Below, one piece after another: positions 1 through 6,692 of a stretch of 7,889 bases of DNA. Below the pieces are notes generated by a model that saw only the letters and a list, made by a program, of their open reading frames with translations, was not told the DNA's origin and ran no database searches. The stretch lies in NCBI GenBank assembly GCA_023262065.1, contig JALRDW010000255.1, positions 1 through 7,889 on the forward strand, written 5' to 3'. A program made the translations under genes and the position numbers. Position 1 is the stretch's first letter. Each line of letters begins with the position of its first letter. The DNA is from Acidimicrobiia bacterium (GTDB lineage: Bacteria > Actinomycetota > Acidimicrobiia > IMCC26256).

Positions 1-54
1 CGAACAACCCGCTAGCAACCGCGAATTTGCGCACCACCGCATGCTGTTCAACAT
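1..54 (-). CDS. Possible start of a further reading frame after pilC (partial, uncertain)
   Basis: Downstream of the pilC stop, an ATG at 54-52 opens a minus frame that stays open for 18 codons to the window edge (MLNSMRWCANSRLLAGCS). GGAGGG at 62-57 precedes it by only 2 bases, which is tight. A second in-frame ATG, codon 5 at 42-40, has a long spacer. No prepilin signature is visible in this short piece. The expected next gene would be a prepilin, prepilin peptidase or PilM-type gene, but nothing here identifies it. It may be noncoding. Confidence 0.2.
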   Translation of the reverse strand, partial: MLNSMRWCANSRLLAGCS

Positions 55-72
55 TGCCCTCCGAGCTCGCAG

Positions 73-1293
73 CTACTTGATGAGCTTGATGATGTTGAAC
101 ATCGGCAGGTACAGCGAGATCACCATGCCACCGACCGTCGCGCCCATCACGACGATGAGCAGCGGCTCGATGAGCGAGGTGAGCGCGTCGACGGTGGCCT
201 CGACCTCGGAGTCGTAGAAGTCCGCGATCTTGTCGAGCATCTCGTCGAGCGCGCCGGTCTCCTCGCCGACCGCGATCATCTGCACGACCATGGGCGGGAA
301 GACCTCGTGGTGCTCGAGCGGGCGGGCGAGCGTGTCGCCCCGCTTGACGGCCTGCTGGGTGTCGCGCAGCGCCGCGGCGACGACCTCGTTGCCCGAGGTG
401 TCGGCGACGATGTCCAGCGCCTCGAGGATGCCGACGCCCGAACGGGTCAGCGCCGCGAGCGTCCGGGCGAACCGGGCGAGGGCGGTCTTGCGCACGAGGA
501 GGCCGAAGACCGGCATGCGCAGCTTCATGGCGTCCCAGCGCGGCCGACCCTGGGGGGACCGGGCCCACCGCCGCAGCCCGTACCCGATGACGGCGGCGAG
601 CAGGCCGAGCGGCAGGAAGAACCGCTTGAGCAGGTCGGAGATGGCGATGAGGATCCGGGTCGGGAGCGGCAGCGTGCCACCGAGCTCCGAGTAGATGCCC
701 TTGAACTGGGGCACGATGAACAGGAGCATCGCACCGGCGATGATGACGACGAGGGCGAACACCACGACCGGGTAGGTCATGGCCGACTTCACCTTGCGGC
801 GCAGCTCGACCTGGCTCTCGATCGTGTCGGCGAGCCGCATGAGGACCTGGTCGAGCGAACCCCCGACCTCGCCGGAGCGGACCATCGACACGTAGAGGCG
901 GTTGAACGCCTTGGGGTGGCGGGTGAGTGCGGCCGACAGCGAGGAACCCCGCTCGACGTCGAGGCGCACCTCCCCCACCACGCGGGCGAGCTCGGCGTTC
1001 TCCGTCTGCTCCGAGAGGATCGCCAACGCCCGCAGCAACGAGAGCCCCGAGTTGATCATCGTGGCGAACTGCCGCGAGAACACCGCGACGTCCTTGAGCG
1101 CGATCCGGTTCGTGAGGCCCGGGATCTTGATGTCGGCGGTCAGTCGGGACGCGTCCTTGCGTTCGATCGAGATCGGCGTGTAGCCCATCTCGCGCAGGCG
1201 CCGGACGACGAGCGCCTCGTCGTCACCGTCGAGGTGACCCTCGACGATCTTCCCGGCACGGTCCCGGACGCGGTAGGTGAAGGTCGCAGTCAT
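73..1293 (-). CDS. pilC: PilC, type IV pilus inner-membrane platform protein
   Basis: A 406-residue PilC/GspF family protein, the polytopic membrane platform on which PilB and PilT act. An N-terminal domain (about 1-65, FTYRVRDRAGKIVEGHLDG...) precedes two repeated T2SSF domains at about 71-194 and 273-395. Each opens with a similar helix: FSRQFATMINSGLSLLRAL at 72-90 and FARTLAALTRSGVGILEAL at 275-293. Each also has a GE-G-G-L turn: SGEVGGSLDQVL at 140-151 and VGEETGALDEML at 342-353. Predicted membrane helices are at about 173-195, 224-241 and 375-396, the usual three. The length is normal. The ATG at 1293 lies one base after the pilT TGA (TGAGATG), and GGAGG at 1306-1302 gives an 8-base spacing inside pilT. 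No separate promoter fits, so expression depends on pilT. Confidence 0.96.
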   Translation of the reverse strand: MTATFTYRVRDRAGKIVEGHLDGDDEALVVRRLREMGYTPISIERKDASRLTADIKIPGLTNRIALKDVAVFSRQFATMINSGLSLLRALAILSEQTENAELARVVGEVRLDVERGSSLSAALTRHPKAFNRLYVSMVRSGEVGGSLDQVLMRLADTIESQVELRRKVKSAMTYPVVVFALVVIIAGAMLLFIVPQFKGIYSELGGTLPLPTRILIAISDLLKRFFLPLGLLAAVIGYGLRRWARSPQGRPRWDAMKLRMPVFGLLVRKTALARFARTLAALTRSGVGILEALDIVADTSGNEVVAAALRDTQQAVKRGDTLARPLEHHEVFPPMVVQMIAVGEETGALDEMLDKIADFYDSEVEATVDALTSLIEPLLIVVMGATVGGMVISLYLPMFNIIKLIK

Positions 1294-1294
1294 C

Positions 1295-2854
1295 TCAGAG
1301 GCCTCCGCTCTGGATCAGGCGGCGCAGGTCCTCGACGTTCGTGCACCGCTCGTAGGCGAGTTCCTGGGAGATCCGGCCCGTGCGCACGAGGGTGGCGAGG
1401 CTCTGGTCCATCGTGACCATGCCGTGCTTCCCACCCGTCTGCATGAGCGAGTAGATCTGGTGGATCTTGCCCTCCCGGATGAGGTTCCGGATCGCCGGCG
1501 TGGCCACGAGCACCTCCGCGGCCACCGCCCGGCCCCGCCCGTCGGAGGTCGGGACCAACTGCTGGGTCACGATGCCCTGGAGGGTCGCGGCGAGCTGCAC
1601 CCGGATCTGCTGCTGCTGGTGCGACGGGAACACATCGATGATGCGGTCGATCGACTGCGGAGCATCCTGGGTGTGGAGGGTGGCGAAGACCAGGTGGCCG
1701 GTCTCGGCTGCGGTGAGCGCGGTCGAGATGGTCTCGAGATCGCGCATCTCGCCGACGAGGATCACGTCGGGGTCCTGGCGCAGGACGTGTCGCAGCGCGT
1801 TGGAGAACGAGTGGGTGTCCTCGCCGACCTCCCGCTGGTTGACCACCGACTTCTTGTGGGTGTGCAGGAACTCGATCGGGTCCTCCACCGTCATGATGTG
1901 GAGCGCCTTCTCGCGGTTCACGATGTCGATGAGCGAGGCGAGGGTGGTCGACTTGCCGGAGCCGGTCGGTCCGGTGACGAGCACCAGACCCCGGGGCATG
2001 TCGGCGAAGCTCGCGACCGCAGGCGGCAGACCGAGGTCCTTGAGCGCCACGATCTCGTAGGGGATGGTCCGCATGACCGCACCCACCGAGTCCCGCTGCA
2101 GGAACACGTTGAGCCGGAATCGGCTGCGGCCCGGCAGCGTGTAGGACGCGTCCAGCTCGAGGTCGTCCTCGAACTTCTCCCGCTGCTTCTGGGTGAGGAT
2201 GGCGTAGACCATCTCGCGGATCTGCGATCCGTTCAGCGGCTCGAGGCCCTCCACGGGACGCAGCTCGCCGTGCACACGGATCACCGGCGGCGACCCGGCG
2301 GTGAGGTGCAGGTCCGAGCCCTGCTGGGCGAGCACCATGTCGAGCAGGTCGTTGATGTGGACCGACGGGGCCTCGTCGCCGAGCGGGCCGTCCTCGGCCC
2401 CGGCCTCGCCGGCCGCACCCGCACCGTAGATCTGGTCGAGGGCGTGGAGGATCTCGTAGCGACTGCCCGCGGCGGCGACGATCTCGTACCCCGTGGCGCG
2501 GCCCACCGCCGTCACCGCCGCGTCGTCGCCCGGGTCGGCGAAGGCGACGACCAGGCGCGGGCCGTCGAAGTCGACACCCACCGCGATCCGCTCACGGGCG
2601 ATGTCCTCGGGAACCGTGGAGGCGGCGTCCGGGTGGATCGGCGTCTCGGAGAAGTCGACGAACCGCAGGCCCACCGTGTCGGCCAGCGCGGCGGTGAGGT
2701 CCTTCTCCCCCACCATGCCGTTGCGGATGAGCACCTGGGTGATCGGTTCGCTCCGCCGGCGGGCCTCCGCCATCGCGATGGCGAGGTCGTCGCGGGACAG
2801 CACGTGCCGCTCCACCAGGAACTCGCCCAACATCCGTGCCTGACTCGCCAGCAT
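1295..2854 (-). CDS. pilT: PilT, type IV pilus retraction ATPase with N-terminal MshEN-like extension
   Basis: A 519-residue PilT; typical members have about 340-370. The last 355 residues are standard. Walker A is GPTGSGKS at 295-302, the Asp box TVEDPIE at 322-328, Walker B DVILVGEMRD at 363-372, and the His box GHLVFATLHTQDA at 386-398. The PilT hallmark AIRNLIRE is at 454-461, followed by MVTMDQSL. No zinc-binding cysteine pairs are present, which separates it from PilB. Residues 1-143 are an added domain that mirrors the PilB N-terminus: two 24-residue units at 8-31 and 37-60 with a five-residue spacer. Key positions have changed: Gly to His17, Gly to Thr39, and the end Gln residues to Ala31 and Thr60. 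A flexible Gly/Ala/acidic linker (about 144-163) joins the halves. PilT drives pilus disassembly and force generation. Its stop is one base before the pilC ATG, so the two are translationally coupled. Confidence 0.95.
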   Translation of the reverse strand: MLASQARMLGEFLVERHVLSRDDLAIAMAEARRRSEPITQVLIRNGMVGEKDLTAALADTVGLRFVDFSETPIHPDAASTVPEDIARERIAVGVDFDGPRLVVAFADPGDDAAVTAVGRATGYEIVAAAGSRYEILHALDQIYGAGAAGEAGAEDGPLGDEAPSVHINDLLDMVLAQQGSDLHLTAGSPPVIRVHGELRPVEGLEPLNGSQIREMVYAILTQKQREKFEDDLELDASYTLPGRSRFRLNVFLQRDSVGAVMRTIPYEIVALKDLGLPPAVASFADMPRGLVLVTGPTGSGKSTTLASLIDIVNREKALHIMTVEDPIEFLHTHKKSVVNQREVGEDTHSFSNALRHVLRQDPDVILVGEMRDLETISTALTAAETGHLVFATLHTQDAPQSIDRIIDVFPSHQQQQIRVQLAATLQGIVTQQLVPTSDGRGRAVAAEVLVATPAIRNLIREGKIHQIYSLMQTGGKHGMVTMDQSLATLVRTGRISQELAYERCTNVEDLRRLIQSGGL

Positions 2855-2861
2855 CTCGTCG

Positions 2862-2867
2862 CCTCCC
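2862..2867 (-). promoter_or_regulatory. pilT ribosome binding site (supports the long N-terminus)
   Basis: GGGAGG sits 7 bases before the ATG at 2854. It fixes the start of the unusually long PilT, so the N-terminal extension is translated rather than an over-called frame. Confidence 0.75.
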
Positions 2868-2887
2868 GCGATCCTTCAGCGGAGGGG

Positions 2888-2916
2888 GTATCGGCCGGAG
2901 GGGGCCGGACCTGTAG
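2888..2916 (-). promoter_or_regulatory. Sigma-28-type promoter upstream of pilT
   Basis: CTACAGG (2916-2910) and GCCGATAC (2895-2888) on the minus strand repeat both boxes and the exact spacing of the pilB element. The element lies in the 83-base pilB-pilT gap, and its -10 box ends 33 bases before the pilT ATG. It would give a short leader containing the GGGAGG ribosome site. It allows pilT-pilC to be transcribed without pilB, in addition to any read-through. Confidence 0.65.
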
Positions 2917-2937
2917 CGCGAATCTGGGCCCTTGGCC

Positions 2938-4620
2938 TCAGGCCACGACCCGGAAGATCTCCTCGATCGAGGTCATCCCGAGCCCGACCTTCCGGAGGCC
3001 GTCCTGACGCAGGGGCACCATGCCCTCCATGAGGGCGACCTTGGAGATGTCCTCCACCGAGCGCCGCTCGATGATGAGCCGCTCGAGCTCCTCGGACATG
3101 GGCATGACCTCGTGGAGCGCGAACCGGCCCCGGTACCCGGTGCGGGCGCACGCGGCGCAGCCCACCGCCCGGTGGAGGGTCGGCCACTCGCCGATGTCGA
3201 TGGTCTCCATCCGCCACCCGGCGGCGATGAGCTCCTCCTCGGTGGGCTGGTAGGCCTCCTTGCACCGGTCGCAGAGGCGCCGGGCGAGTCGCTGGGCCAG
3301 CACCGCATCCAGGGCGCTCGTGACGAGGAACGGTTCGACCCCCATCTCGAGGAGCCGCATCGGCGTCGAGGTGGCGTCGTTCGTGTGGAGGGTCGAGAGC
3401 ACGAGGTGACCGGTGAGCGCGGCCTCGATCGCGATGACCGCGGTCTCCCGGTCACGGATCTCACCGACGAGCAGCACGTCCGGGTCGGCGCGCAGGATCG
3501 ACCGCAGGGCGGCGGCGAAGGTGAGGCCCGCCTTCGGGTTGATCTGGATCTGGTTGATGCCGGGCAGGCGGTACTCCACCGGGTCCTCGACCGTGATGAT
3601 GTTGCGGGACACGTCGTTGAGGACGTTGAGGGTGGCGTAGAGGGTGGTCGACTTGCCGGAGCCCGTCGGCCCGGTCACGAGGATCGTCCCGTACGGCTTC
3701 TTGAACGATCGCTCGTAGCGCTCGAGCGTGTCGGGCAGGAACCCCTGGTCCTGGAGGGTCAGCAGGGCCTGGTTCTTGTCGAGGATGCGCATGACGACCT
3801 TCTCGCCGTGCACGGTCGGCAGGGTGGCCACGCGCAGGTCCACCGGCTTGCCCCCGACGGTGAGGGACATGCGGCCGTCCTGGGGGATCCGGCGCTCGGC
3901 GATGTTGATCTCGCTCATGACCTTGAGTCGGCTGATGACGCCGGCCTGGATGGCCTTCGGCGAGCGCATGACCTCGTGGAGCACGCCGTCGACCCGGAAC
4001 CGGATGCGCAGGTCGCGGTCGGTGGGCTCGACGTGGATGTCCGAGGCCCGGTCGGCCACGGCCTGGGTGATGAGGAGGTTGACGAACTTGACGATCGGCG
4101 CGTCCTCGACGACCGCGCTGACGTTCGTGATGTCGTCACCCTCGCCCACCTCGTCGGCGGCCTGCGTGGCGAGGTCGTCGACCTCGCTGTCGAGGCGGTG
4201 GAACCGATCGATCGCGTCGCGGATCTGGGCCGCGGTCGCCACGACGGAGCGCACCTGCGCGCCGGTGAGGGCCCGGATGTCGTCCACCGCGAGGACGTTC
4301 GAGGGGTCGGCCATCGCCACGACGAGCACGTCGTCGTCCCAGGCGATCGGCAGGGCCTGGTACCGGCGGGCGAGGCCCTCGGGGATGAGCGACGCGATGG
4401 TCGCGTCGATCGGGTGCTCGGTGAGGTCGACGAACTCGAGACCCACCTGCTTGGCGAGGGTGCGGACGAGGTCGCTCTCGGCGAGGACGCCCTGCTCGAT
4501 GAGCACGCGGCCGATCGGACGACCCGACTGCGCCTGCTGCTCGAGCGCGGCCGCGAGCTGATCGTTCGTGATGAGCCCACTCTCGACGAGCAGTGCACCC
4601 AGCGGCGTGCCGTCCGACAC
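2938..4620 (-). CDS. pilB: PilB, type IV pilus extension ATPase with MshEN domain
   Basis: A 560-residue GspE/PilB-type hexameric ATPase that powers pilin polymerisation at the inner face of the membrane. Residues 6-58 form an MshEN double motif: two 24-residue units (PLGALL...Q29 and PIGRVL...Q58) separated by exactly five residues, the arrangement known to bind cyclic-di-GMP. The first position of each unit is Pro rather than the common Arg. An acidic linker (about 144-172) leads to the N2 domain and then the ATPase core. Walker A is GPTGSGKS at 317-324, the Asp box TVEDPVE at 343-349, Walker B DVLLVGEIRD at 381-390, and the His box GHLVLSTLHTNDA at 404-416. The zinc site is C450/C453 with C488/C491. 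A GTG start behind GGGGAG is used. It is followed after 83 bases by pilT and has its own sigma-28-like promoter. All catalytic motifs look intact. Confidence 0.96.
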   Translation of the reverse strand: MSDGTPLGALLVESGLITNDQLAAALEQQAQSGRPIGRVLIEQGVLAESDLVRTLAKQVGLEFVDLTEHPIDATIASLIPEGLARRYQALPIAWDDDVLVVAMADPSNVLAVDDIRALTGAQVRSVVATAAQIRDAIDRFHRLDSEVDDLATQAADEVGEGDDITNVSAVVEDAPIVKFVNLLITQAVADRASDIHVEPTDRDLRIRFRVDGVLHEVMRSPKAIQAGVISRLKVMSEINIAERRIPQDGRMSLTVGGKPVDLRVATLPTVHGEKVVMRILDKNQALLTLQDQGFLPDTLERYERSFKKPYGTILVTGPTGSGKSTTLYATLNVLNDVSRNIITVEDPVEYRLPGINQIQINPKAGLTFAAALRSILRADPDVLLVGEIRDRETAVIAIEAALTGHLVLSTLHTNDATSTPMRLLEMGVEPFLVTSALDAVLAQRLARRLCDRCKEAYQPTEEELIAAGWRMETIDIGEWPTLHRAVGCAACARTGYRGRFALHEVMPMSEELERLIIERRSVEDISKVALMEGMVPLRQDGLRKVGLGMTSIEEIFRVVA

Positions 4621-4627
4621 GGTTCAT

Positions 4628-4633
4628 CTCCCC
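4628..4633 (-). promoter_or_regulatory. pilB ribosome binding site (decides GTG start)
   Basis: GGGGAG lies 7 bases before the GTG at 4620 and fits that start. The ATG at 4627-4625 is closer to the purine run and out of frame with pilB. Confidence 0.65.
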
Positions 4634-4672
4634 GACGGTGCGCGGACCCGACGTCCGCGCCTGACCCGACCA

Positions 4673-4701
4673 GTATCGGCGCTCGGGGGTGCGGCCTGTA
4701 G
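4673..4701 (-). promoter_or_regulatory. Sigma-28-type promoter upstream of pilB
   Basis: On the minus strand CTACAGG (4701-4695) and GCCGATAC (4680-4673) are separated by 14 bases. This resembles the FliA/SigD/WhiG class (TAAA, about 15 bases, GCCGATAA), with TACA for TAAA, a 16-base spacing counted from TACA, and one mismatch in the -10 box. The same two boxes with the same spacing occur before pilT, although the bases between them agree at only 6 of 14 positions. The -10 box ends 52 bases before the pilB GTG, in the 151-base gap after the DUF4388 gene. A start of transcription about 40-46 bases before the codon is expected. Confidence 0.65.
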
Positions 4702-4713
4702 GGCCTTCGGCCC
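4701..4713. repeat. Short perfect inverted repeat next to the pilB promoter
   Basis: GGGCC-TTC-GGCCC forms a 5-bp GC stem with a 3-base loop. On the minus strand its inner edge touches the CTACAGG -35-like box of the pilB promoter. No T-run follows in either direction, so a standard intrinsic terminator is unlikely. It could be a weak terminator after the DUF4388 gene, a protein-binding site, or chance in GC-rich DNA. Confidence 0.35.
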
Positions 4714-4771
4714 GATTCCTCGCCCCGGACCCCCCGGATCCTCCGAGGACCCGTCCGGAGGCGGGAGGCGC

Positions 4772-5728
4772 TCAGGCGTTCTCGGCGCGCAGCCCGGAGA
4801 AGAGGCGCAGGAGGGCACCCCGATCGGCCGTGATCGTGGTCTGCTCGCCCGGGGCCTCGACCACCTCGGCCGGGGCCTCATGGCCCATCTCGGCGGCGAG
4901 GGCCGCCAGGTGCTCGGCCTCGGGGGAGACCTCGGTGCCGAGCGTCCCGGTCCGGTCCGAGGGCTCCGGGGCCGGGCCCTCGATGCCGGCGAGGTCGGCG
5001 AGGGCCCGGCTGGCGGCGTCCGCCTCCGGGACCCGGTACTCGACCAGACGGGCCGCCAGCGCCGCCTGCTCACGGGCCACCTCCTCCACGATCGGGGCCG
5101 GGGCGACCTCGGCGGGCGGGGCCGGCGGGGCGGGCGTCGAGGCCGACGCAGCGCGGAGTTCCACGACGCCGCGAGCGATGAGCCCGGCGAGTGGCACCGC
5201 GGCCTCGGCGGCGCTGCGGTCGCACAACCCACCGACCTCGGCCACCGTGCGGCGGCCGTCGATCGCGGCCACGAGGCGCAGGGCGGAGCGGTTGAGCGTG
5301 AGCGACTCGTCGTCGCCACCCGCGTCCACGAGCACGGGGACGGCGTCGAAGGACGGCACGGTCGTCGCGACGGGACCCCAGACCTCGGCGGCGGCCCGGG
5401 CCCGGTCGAGGACCTCGTCGAGGGGGACCCGACCGACGGCGGCGGCCTCGGCCCGACCCGGTCGGAAGGTGTACCCGCCCTGCTCCACGCGCAGGGCGCC
5501 GGTGAGGACGTCGACGAGACGCAGCACGAGCGCCGCCCGGTCCGACGGTGCGGCGACGAGGCCGTCGATGTCGCCGGCGACGAGGTCACCCGCCTCGAGG
5601 CTCAACGACGCACGGGTCGCGTCACCGCGCACCTCCAGCACGCCCTGCTGTCCCACCGCACACAGCATCCGGAGCACGTCGCTCACCGGCAGCGTGTCGA
5701 TCGTCCCCTGCAGCCCCACGTCACTCAC
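4772..5728 (-). CDS. DUF4388 domain-containing protein in a pilus gene cluster
   Basis: A 318-residue soluble protein with no signal peptide or membrane helix. Residues 5-90 match the DUF4388 (PatA N-terminal-like) pattern: a GLQGTIDTLPVSDVLRML opening, then GQQGVLEVRG, then an AGDLVAGDIDG strand-turn. A second unit at about 143-192 (LTLNRSALRLVAAIDGRRTVAEV...GVVELR) looks like the winged-helix module that often follows DUF4388. Residues 193-213 form an alanine-proline linker. Residues 213-290 are acidic and alanine-rich with helical stretches. The protein ends in a separate basic-hydrophobic helix, GALLRLFSGLR, at 304-314. DUF4388 proteins occur beside regulatory, gliding and pilus genes, but no biochemical activity can be read here. 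Its place directly before pilB, behind its own possible promoter, suggests a regulatory or assembly role in pilus function; this is inference. The start may be the GTG at 5719 rather than 5728. Confidence 0.8.
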   Translation of the reverse strand: MSDVGLQGTIDTLPVSDVLRMLCAVGQQGVLEVRGDATRASLSLEAGDLVAGDIDGLVAAPSDRAALVLRLVDVLTGALRVEQGGYTFRPGRAEAAAVGRVPLDEVLDRARAAAEVWGPVATTVPSFDAVPVLVDAGGDDESLTLNRSALRLVAAIDGRRTVAEVGGLCDRSAAEAAVPLAGLIARGVVELRAASASTPAPPAPPAEVAPAPIVEEVAREQAALAARLVEYRVPEADAASRALADLAGIEGPAPEPSDRTGTLGTEVSPEAEHLAALAAEMGHEAPAEVVEAPGEQTTITADRGALLRLFSGLRAENA

Positions 5729-5736
5729 CCTCTCTC
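5729..5736 (-). promoter_or_regulatory. Ribosome binding site of the DUF4388 gene (start ambiguous)
   Basis: The purine run GAGAGAGG abuts the first possible GTG (5728) and leaves almost no spacer for it. It sits about 8-9 bases before a second in-frame GTG at 5719 (codon 4), which is near ideal. Translation may therefore begin at 5719, giving 315 residues instead of 318. The conserved domain starts after codon 4 either way. Confidence 0.5.
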
Positions 5737-5763
5737 GACGCCCGCGATCCCGTCACGCCCCGG

Positions 5764-5792
5764 TCATCGGCAGCGCCGACCATCGGGTTGAG
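5764..5792 (-). promoter_or_regulatory. Possible sigma-28-type promoter of the DUF4388 gene
   Basis: On the minus strand CTCAACC (5792-5786) is followed 14 bases later by GCCGATGA (5771-5764). The spacing equals that of the two better elements before pilB and pilT. The right half matches the sigma-28 family -10 consensus GCCGATAA in 7 of 8 positions. The left half (TCAA for TAAA) is weaker. The element lies 35 bases before the GTG at 5728, in the 136-base aroE-DUF4388 gap, about the right place for a promoter of this gene. On its own it would be marginal; shared geometry and placement raise it. Confidence 0.45.
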
Positions 5793-5864
5793 GGGATCCT
5801 CAGGTCCGTGGCCCGCCCGAACCGGCCGAACGCCGCGGAACGGGACACACCGGGCGGCGGAGGA

Positions 5865-6692
5865 TCAGCCGTCGAGCGCCGCTCGCATCGCATCGAGCGG
5901 CGCCGCGTGACCCGTGTGGAGTTCGAAGGCCAGTGCGGCCTGGTGCAGCAGCATCCCGATCCCCCCCACCGTGCGCGCCCCACGGGCCACTGCGGCGGCG
6001 AGCAGCGGCGTGACCGCCGGGTGGTAGACGAGGTCGCAGACCGCGTGGTCGGGGCCGAGGCCGGCGGGGTCGAAGGGCTGCGACGACCCGTCCATGCCGA
6101 CCGGGGTCGCCTGCACGACGAGGGCCACGGCGCCGAGCACCTCGTCCACCGCGTCGAGGGTCACCGCGCGCCCTCCCGGTGCGAGCGCGGCGGCGGCCGC
6201 CGCCGCCCCCGGTCGCCGAGCTGCGACCGTGACCTCCGCGCCGACACGCCCCAGTGCCGCGACGACGGCGCGTGCGGCACCGCCCGCGCCGACGACCAGG
6301 GCCGGCGCGCCGGCCGGGTCGATCGCGGCGTCGGCGAGGGATCGCAGGAACCCCTCACCGTCGGTCGATGCGCCCAGCAGCGTGCCGTCCTCGCGGCGGA
6401 CGACGGTGTTCACCGACCGCAGCGCGGCCGCGTCCGCCGTGAGCTCGTCGCACGCGTCCGCGGCGTCCTCCTTGTGCGGCATGGTCACGTTGAGTCCGTC
6501 GATGCCGAGGTCGAGCATCGAGCGGACCGCGGTCCGGCCGTGCCCCGCCGGCACCTCGAGCGCCAGGTAGATGCGATCGAGGCCGAGTGCCTCGTACGCC
6601 GCGTTGTGGAGCCGGGGGGACTGGGAGTGGCGCACGGGATCGCCGATCACCGCGCAGAGCCGGGTCGCACCGGTGACCGGGGGTCGACTCAC
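5865..6692 (-). CDS. aroE: Shikimate dehydrogenase (NADP-dependent)
   Basis: A 275-residue AroE that reduces 3-dehydroshikimate to shikimate with NADPH in the cytoplasm, the fourth step of the shikimate pathway. The shikimate-binding segment GDPVRHSQSPRLHN is at about 17-30. The catalytic lysine is K74 in NVTMPHKE and its aspartate partner is D111 in STDGEGF. The nucleotide-binding loop GAGGAAR is at 135-141, with R159-R160 after the second strand, as expected for NADP binding. The conserved GIGMLLHQAALAFELHTG block at 244-261 closes the substrate site. I chose the GTG at 6692 because it overlaps the mltG TGA in a GTGA junction and places the protein start just before the first strand. A longer frame to 6779 would add 29 residues that lie inside mltG and resemble nothing in the family. 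An alanine run at 163-170 is a low-complexity insertion. The length is normal. Confidence 0.95.
   Translation of the reverse strand: MSRPPVTGATRLCAVIGDPVRHSQSPRLHNAAYEALGLDRIYLALEVPAGHGRTAVRSMLDLGIDGLNVTMPHKEDAADACDELTADAAALRSVNTVVRREDGTLLGASTDGEGFLRSLADAAIDPAGAPALVVGAGGAARAVVAALGRVGAEVTVAARRPGAAAAAAALAPGGRAVTLDAVDEVLGAVALVVQATPVGMDGSSQPFDPAGLGPDHAVCDLVYHPAVTPLLAAAVARGARTVGGIGMLLHQAALAFELHTGHAAPLDAMRAALDG

Noticed and set aside
2934..2944. GGCC-TCA-GGCC repeat over the pilB stop codon
   Set aside because: A 4-bp stem in GC-rich DNA without a T-run is too weak to call a terminator.
1277..4701. Very long open frames on the plus strand opposite pilT and pilB
   Set aside because: Their translations are rich in Arg, His, Asp and Gly with no domain, as expected for antisense frames of GC-rich genes. 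The minus strand encodes clear full-length motor ATPases.
5729..5864. Rho-independent terminator after aroE
   Set aside because: GC-rich complementary stretches exist, but no clean stem followed by T residues was found on the minus strand.
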